Position numbers and translations under genes: made by a program. The notes under the pieces were generated by a model. The model searched no databases, was not told the DNA's origin, and saw only the letters and a program-made list of their open reading frames with translations. This document shows, one piece after another, positions 24,469-28,068 of a stretch of 28,068 nucleotides of DNA. The stretch's first letter is position 1; each line of letters starts with the position of its first letter. The stretch covers positions 1 to 28,068 of the forward strand of contig DASQSZ010000294.1 in assembly GCA_035642125.1 (NCBI GenBank), written 5' to 3'. Origin of the DNA: CALAED01 sp937891035. Lineage in GTDB: Bacteria; Actinomycetota; Actinomycetes; Streptosporangiales; Streptosporangiaceae.

Positions 24469-24823
24469 CCCGGGCCGGGCCGACAGGCAGGACATGGCGG
24501 ACATGGTGGCGCGGTTCGTACCGGGCGACCGGGTCGTCGCCCGCGCCATCGACCCCGACCACCACATCCGGTTGCCCCGGTACGTTCGCGGCCACGTGGG
24601 CGAGGTGATCGAGGTGCAGGGTGCCTGGCCGCTGCCCGACGACCGTGCCCGGGGCAGACCGGCGCCGTGGGTCGAGCCGGTCTACACCGTCCGCTTCGCC
24701 GCCACCGATCTGTGGGGCGAGGGCGAACACGAGGTGACGGTCGACCTTTGGCAGTCCTATCTCGAGCCCGAGCCCTACGCCGACGCCGCCGCCGGCCCGG
24801 ACGGGGACAGGGAGGTTCAGTGA
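24461..24823 (+). CDS. Nitrile hydratase/thiocyanate hydrolase subunit, C-terminal half of beta
   Basis: A 120-residue protein equal to the C-terminal SH3-like domain of nitrile hydratase beta: FVPGDRV, then HHIRLPRYVRGHVGEV (from residue 34), VEPVYTVRF, TDLWGEGEHEVTVDLWQSYLEPEP. R37 aligns with Arg157 of the P. thermophila beta subunit, the second arginine that holds the claw-setting cysteines. I choose the ATG at 24461, which overlaps the previous stop; GTG 24452 and ATG 24494 are alternatives. Together with the previous protein it rebuilds a whole beta subunit, with the linker between the two halves mostly lost. It sits in a three-gene operon ending with the metal-binding alpha-type subunit. 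Confidence 0.87.
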   Translation: MTDPGRADRQDMADMVARFVPGDRVVARAIDPDHHIRLPRYVRGHVGEVIEVQGAWPLPDDRARGRPAPWVEPVYTVRFAATDLWGEGEHEVTVDLWQSYLEPEPYADAAAGPDGDREVQ

Positions 24824-24839
24824 GCAGGGTGAGTGACCC

Positions 24840-25430
24840 GTGAGCGACGACCACGTGAGCACGCCGCTCGCCGCTCGGGTGCGCCGGTTCGAGGAGCGGC
24901 TCGCCGCGGCCGGTCTCGTCGATGACGCCGAACTGGACGCGATCTTGGACCGCTTCCTGGCCGGCGCCGCACCGGTCAACGGCGCCCGCATCGTCGCCCG
25001 CGCCTGGACCGACGCCGCTTTTCGAGACCGGCTGCTGGCAGACGCCAACGCGGCGTTGCCCGAGCTGGATCTGTCCATGCGGTCCGGCCTGCAGGAGCAG
25101 CGGCTCAAGGTGATCGCCAACACGGCGGCCCGGCACAACGTCATCGTCTGCACGCTCTGCTCGTGCTATCCGATCGGGCTGCTCGGTCCGTCGCCGTCGT
25201 GGTACAAGAGCGAGGCCTACCGGGCCAGGGTCGTCAGAGAGCCGCGTGCGGTGCTCGCCGAGTTCGGCCTCGAGCTGCCCGCCGAGGTTGAGATCACCGT
25301 GTGGGACGCCAGCGCCGAGAGCCGCTACATGGTGTTGCCCGTCCGTCCGGCCGGCACCGATGGCTTGAGCGAGACCGAGCTTGCCGGCCTCGTCACACGG
25401 GAGGGGCTGATCGGCACCGCGGCCGTGTAG
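24840..25430 (+). CDS. Cobalt-type nitrile hydratase alpha / thiocyanate hydrolase gamma subunit
   Basis: A 196-residue metal subunit. The claw is VCTLCSCY (103-110) with C104, C107 and C109. Threonine after the first cysteine and tyrosine after the last mark the cobalt type rather than iron (C-S-L-C-S-C-T). It goes on WYKSEAYRARVVREPRAVLAEFG and RYMVLPVRPAGTDGLSE. The pocket segment after the claw is PIGLLGPSPSWYK, where classical nitrile hydratases have P-W-P-V-L-G-L-P-P; the tryptophan is absent. It hydrates a nitrile to an amide, or possibly a thiocyanate-like substrate, in the cytoplasm. The start GTG at 24840 has AGGGTGAG upstream. The P14K-type activator gene that normally follows is not here. 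Confidence 0.9.
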   Translation: MSDDHVSTPLAARVRRFEERLAAAGLVDDAELDAILDRFLAGAAPVNGARIVARAWTDAAFRDRLLADANAALPELDLSMRSGLQEQRLKVIANTAARHNVIVCTLCSCYPIGLLGPSPSWYKSEAYRARVVREPRAVLAEFGLELPAEVEITVWDASAESRYMVLPVRPAGTDGLSETELAGLVTREGLIGTAAV

Positions 25431-25458
25431 GCCCGGTAGGCGGGGTATGCCCTCTGAC

Positions 25459-26241
25459 ATGCCCGAACTTCCAGATGTCGAAGGCTTCCGCCGGATCCTC
25501 GCCGAGCACTCGGACGGCGAGCGGGTGCGGCGGGTGCGGGTTCGCGACGCCGGGGTGGTCCGCGACGCCAATCCGCGGCGACTGGACCGCGCCGTACGCG
25601 GCCGGCGGTTCCGCGCGCCGCGCCGGCATGGCAAGTGGCTCATCGCGCCCACCGAGGGCGGGCCGACCGTCCTATTGCATTTCGGGATGACGGGCTCGCT
25701 GTCCTGGCACGACAAGCAGGAGCCAGAACATCGGCACGACCGCGTCGTGTTCGAGCTCGGCGGCGGCGAGCTGCGCTACCGCGACATGCGCAAACTCCAG
25801 GGCGTACGGCTCGCCGGCGACTCCGCCGCGGTCGACCGGGCGCTCGGCGAGCTTGGCCCGGACGCGCTGGACATCTCCCGGAGGCGGTTCGACGAGCTGG
25901 TCATGACTCGGCGCGGCCGGCTCAAGTCGGCGCTCACCGACCAAACGGTCATCGCCGGGCTCGGCAACCTGCTCGCCGACGAGATCTGCTGGCAGGCGAG
26001 GATCAACCCTACGCGGCCGGCCAGGGACCTCGATGACGCCGAGCGGGCCCGGCTCTACCGGGCCATGCGCCGCGTGCTGCGCGAATCGGTCAAGGACGAG
26101 CGGGTGCCGCCGCGTCGCCGCTGGCTCACCGGCGTCCGAGACGACCGTGGCGCCACGTGTCCGCGCTGCGACACCCGCCTGTCCCGGAGCCACGTGGGTG
26201 GACGCGCCACCCTCTGGTGCTCCCGGTGCCAGCCTGACTGA
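25459..26241 (+). CDS. Fpg/Nei-family DNA glycosylase
   Basis: A 260-residue base-excision repair enzyme. It begins MPELPDVEGFR: after Met removal, Pro1 is the Schiff-base nucleophile and Glu2 the general acid. The lysine in RHGKWL and the asparagine in GLGNLLADEICW (helix-two-turn-helix) are the other conserved catalytic and DNA-binding residues. The C terminus has a C4 zinc finger, CPRCDTRL to CSRCQ, with the arginine in GGRATLW. It removes oxidised purines or pyrimidines and nicks the strand. I choose ATG 25459 for catalytic reasons, although the best ribosome site (GGTAGG) suits an ATG four codons earlier at 25447. It follows the nitrile hydratase operon by 28 bases and may be cotranscribed. 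Confidence 0.88.
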   Translation: MPELPDVEGFRRILAEHSDGERVRRVRVRDAGVVRDANPRRLDRAVRGRRFRAPRRHGKWLIAPTEGGPTVLLHFGMTGSLSWHDKQEPEHRHDRVVFELGGGELRYRDMRKLQGVRLAGDSAAVDRALGELGPDALDISRRRFDELVMTRRGRLKSALTDQTVIAGLGNLLADEICWQARINPTRPARDLDDAERARLYRAMRRVLRESVKDERVPPRRRWLTGVRDDRGATCPRCDTRLSRSHVGGRATLWCSRCQPD

Positions 26242-26292
26242 CCCGCGGTCCCGTTTCACCGGGGAGCGGGCACCGGGGTACCGGGGTAACCG

Positions 26293-27765
26293 TCAGCGGA
26301 AGGCGGCGATGACCTTGGCCATCCGTTCCAGGGGAGCGGGGTCGGTGAGGTCGGGCAGCCGGATCATGACCTCGGTGGCGCCGGCCTCGGCGAGTTCGCG
26401 GAAGCGGCCCACGTGGTCGGTGACGGTGCCGGCGTGCATCGCGGCGGCATAGCGGGCGGCGCTGAGGCGGCGCGGCCGCAGCCGCTCGACGAGGGCGGCG
26501 ACCTGCTCGTCGTCGGCGCCGACGAGGGCCGTCGACAGGTGGGTGAGCGCCACCTCGCGCCCGGCCTCGGCGCAGTGCTCGCGCAGCACCGCCGCCTTGT
26601 GCCGGAGAGTCGCCGCGTCGCCGAAGACGTTGGCCGCGTCGGCGTACCGGGCGGCCAGCCGCAGCGTGCGCCGTTCGCCGCCCCCGCCGACGATGATCGG
26701 AACGTGGTCTTGGACGGGGCGCGGGTAGCACGTCGTATCCGGCACGGCGAGCACCTCTCCCTGGAACGCCCGATTGCCCGGCCCCCAAAGCACGGGCAGC
26801 AGCCGCAGCGCGTCCTCCATCAGGGCATATCGCTCGGCGACCGGCGGGAAGTCCCAGCCGTAGGCGACGTGCTCGTCCTTGAACCAGGCGAGGCCGAGCC
26901 CGCAGATGGCGCGGCCGCCGCTCAGCACGTCGAGCGTGGCCACGATCTTGCCGAGGTGCGCGACGTTGCGGTAGGTGACGCCGGTGACCAGCGCGCCGAG
27001 TCGCACCCGGGTGGTACACGCGGCGAGGTACGCGAGCGTCGTGTAGGACTCGAGGAAGTCCTCCCACGGCCGCCCGATCTGGGGGATCTGCCGGAAATGA
27101 TCCATCACATAGAGGGCATCGAAGCCCGCGTCCTCGGCCGCGGCGGCGATCTCCCGAAGCCGATCGGCCGTCGCCGTCCGCCAAGGGTAGGCGGCCAGAT
27201 GCAGCCCGAAGCGCAGCCCGGTGGGCTGATCGCGCTGACGCAGCACCGCCGCCGGCGCAGCGGTGAAGGCCGTGGGCACGATCCGCACGGGACGCGGTGA
27301 CAGCACGGCGGCGTACCCCTCGTCAGGAAGCGACTCGCGGACCCGGGCCCAGGCGCGCAGCTGGGCGGTGAGCACGTCGGCGGGGATGGGCCTGGCCCGC
27401 GCCCTGTTACGCGCCCGGCATTCCGCCGCCGGCAGATCGAAGGCGACGGCGACACACGGCACGTCGTGCCCGCCGGCCATGGCCAGCCACGCCGCCCGGC
27501 GCGACGCGTCGAGCCCGAGGGTGTCGACGACCGTGGTGAGCCGGCGGGCCATCCGGTGCCGGACGATCTCATCGAGCAGCGCGAACGCGTCGGCGCTCGC
27601 CGCGATGTCGTCCTCGCCGGCCCCTACCATGGCTCGCAGCCGATCGCTGGAGACGATGCTGTGCGGCCTGAAGTGCGCCGCCGCCCATGTCGACTTCCCC
27701 GCCGCGCTGGGCCCGGCAAGGATGACGAGGCACGGCTCCGGCAGGTTGAGGGCCGCATCATCCAT
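26293..27765 (-). CDS. P-loop kinase fused to LLM-class F420 oxidoreductase
   Basis: A 490-residue fusion. Residues 10-165 are a small P-loop kinase domain: LVILAGPSAAGKSTWAA (Walker A 18-26), IVSSDRLRAMVG, then TTVVDTLGLDASRRAAWL, as in polynucleotide-kinase/zeta-like AAA_33 proteins. From about residue 183 a full luciferase-like monooxygenase barrel follows: LRFGLHLAAYPW, AEDAGFDALYVMDHF, RVRLGALVTGVTYRN and ICGLGLAWFKDEH, as in F420-dependent enzymes of the Rv1855c type. The start ATG at 27765 has GGGGGAC just before it. The domains are in one frame without a stop. The kinase might phosphorylate the oxidoreductase substrate; unproven. It lies 90 bases after the polyprenyl synthetase on the same strand. 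Confidence 0.85.
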   Translation of the reverse strand: MDDAALNLPEPCLVILAGPSAAGKSTWAAAHFRPHSIVSSDRLRAMVGAGEDDIAASADAFALLDEIVRHRMARRLTTVVDTLGLDASRRAAWLAMAGGHDVPCVAVAFDLPAAECRARNRARARPIPADVLTAQLRAWARVRESLPDEGYAAVLSPRPVRIVPTAFTAAPAAVLRQRDQPTGLRFGLHLAAYPWRTATADRLREIAAAAEDAGFDALYVMDHFRQIPQIGRPWEDFLESYTTLAYLAACTTRVRLGALVTGVTYRNVAHLGKIVATLDVLSGGRAICGLGLAWFKDEHVAYGWDFPPVAERYALMEDALRLLPVLWGPGNRAFQGEVLAVPDTTCYPRPVQDHVPIIVGGGGERRTLRLAARYADAANVFGDAATLRHKAAVLREHCAEAGREVALTHLSTALVGADDEQVAALVERLRPRRLSAARYAAAMHAGTVTDHVGRFRELAEAGATEVMIRLPDLTDPAPLERMAKVIAAFR

Positions 27766-27855
27766 GTCCCCCAGTATGGTCACCGCGGCCCCGCCGGCGA
27801 GCCCGAGGCCGCGCCCGCGCAGCCGCTCGGTTGCCGACCAAGCCACCTGAGCCGG

Positions 27856-28068
27856 TCAGCTGCGAGGGACCGACTGGTCGGGCGCCGCGCCGACGAGGTC
27901 GGTGAGGCCGAGGAGGCCGGCGGCGGCCGCGGGGCCGGGAGCACAGGCCGCCAGGCACTTCTTCGCCGCGGCCAGCTCGCGGGCGAGCCGGCGGCTCGCC
28001 CAGGCCCGTCCGCCCGCCTGCTCGACCAGCCGGGCCACGGCGGCGATGCCATCGTCGTCCAGCGGCTC
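27856..28068 (-). CDS. Polyprenyl diphosphate synthase, C-terminal end (runs off right edge)
   Basis: The last 70 codons of a gene that continues beyond the right edge; the stop is TGA at 27856-27858. The sequence EPLDDDGIAAVARLVEQAGG, then RAWASRRLARELAAAKKCLA, and a short helix GLLGLTDLVG is typical of the C-terminal helices of trans-polyprenyl (geranylgeranyl-type) synthases, which extend allylic diphosphates with isopentenyl diphosphate. The two DDxxD motifs are outside the window, so chain length cannot be judged. The assignment rests on this tail alone. Confidence 0.6.
   Translation of the reverse strand, partial: EPLDDDGIAAVARLVEQAGGRAWASRRLARELAAAKKCLAACAPGPAAAAGLLGLTDLVGAAPDQSVPRS

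Noticed and set aside
26250..26290. Three ACCGGGG direct repeats between the glycosylase and the fusion gene
   Set aside because: Short, G+C-rich and imperfectly spaced; no convincing hairpin terminator or regulatory meaning.

Overview
The window reads as a chromosomal segment of a high-GC actinomycete, plausibly of the Streptosporangiales (Nonomuraea/Actinomadura-like). The evidence is the very high G+C, GTG starts with strong GGAGG sites, a leaderless GTG start, two F420-type luciferase-like oxidoreductases, a PaaX-family regulator, a cytochrome P450 and several large glycoside hydrolases. I saw no rRNA, tRNA, CRISPR array, insertion sequence or prophage gene.

Left part (1-10920). A lacZ-type GH2 beta-galactosidase runs off the left edge on the minus strand. 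Divergent from it is a livG-livF pair of branched-chain-amino-acid-type ABC ATPases with no permease or binding protein beside it. A PaaX-like repressor follows, apparently translated from a leaderless GTG. Next come a thiolase with a perfect palindrome upstream and a convergent P450. A plus-strand run then encodes a glutaryl-CoA-dehydrogenase-like enzyme, an F420-type LLM oxidoreductase, a flavin-dependent monooxygenase of the acyl-CoA-dehydrogenase fold and an NmrA-type reductase. Together these look like an acyl-CoA/oxidative catabolic locus of unknown substrate.

Middle (10947-15882). A minus-strand cassette encodes a small Rieske-like protein, an MFS exporter, an HSL-type esterase and an ATP-grasp ligase, overlapping or separated by about 15 bases. 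A hairpin separates it from a TenA-like gene. The upstream region has a TTGACA promoter element and a perfect 16-base palindrome. A ligase plus exporter is the logic of small peptide pathways such as bacilysin, so this is the best candidate for an undescribed biosynthetic system.

Right part (15883-28068). A 1398-residue GH38 alpha-mannosidase-like protein (minus) and a secreted 1056-residue GH2 enzyme (plus) flank the remains of a decayed two-gene operon (LysE-type exporter and B3/B4-domain protein). A cobalt-type nitrile hydratase/thiocyanate hydrolase operon follows, with its beta subunit split into two genes and its leader duplicated. A formamidopyrimidine-DNA-glycosylase-like gene, a P-loop kinase/LLM oxidoreductase fusion and the end of a polyprenyl synthetase close the window.

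Family assignments rest on motifs and remembered alignments, without any database search.
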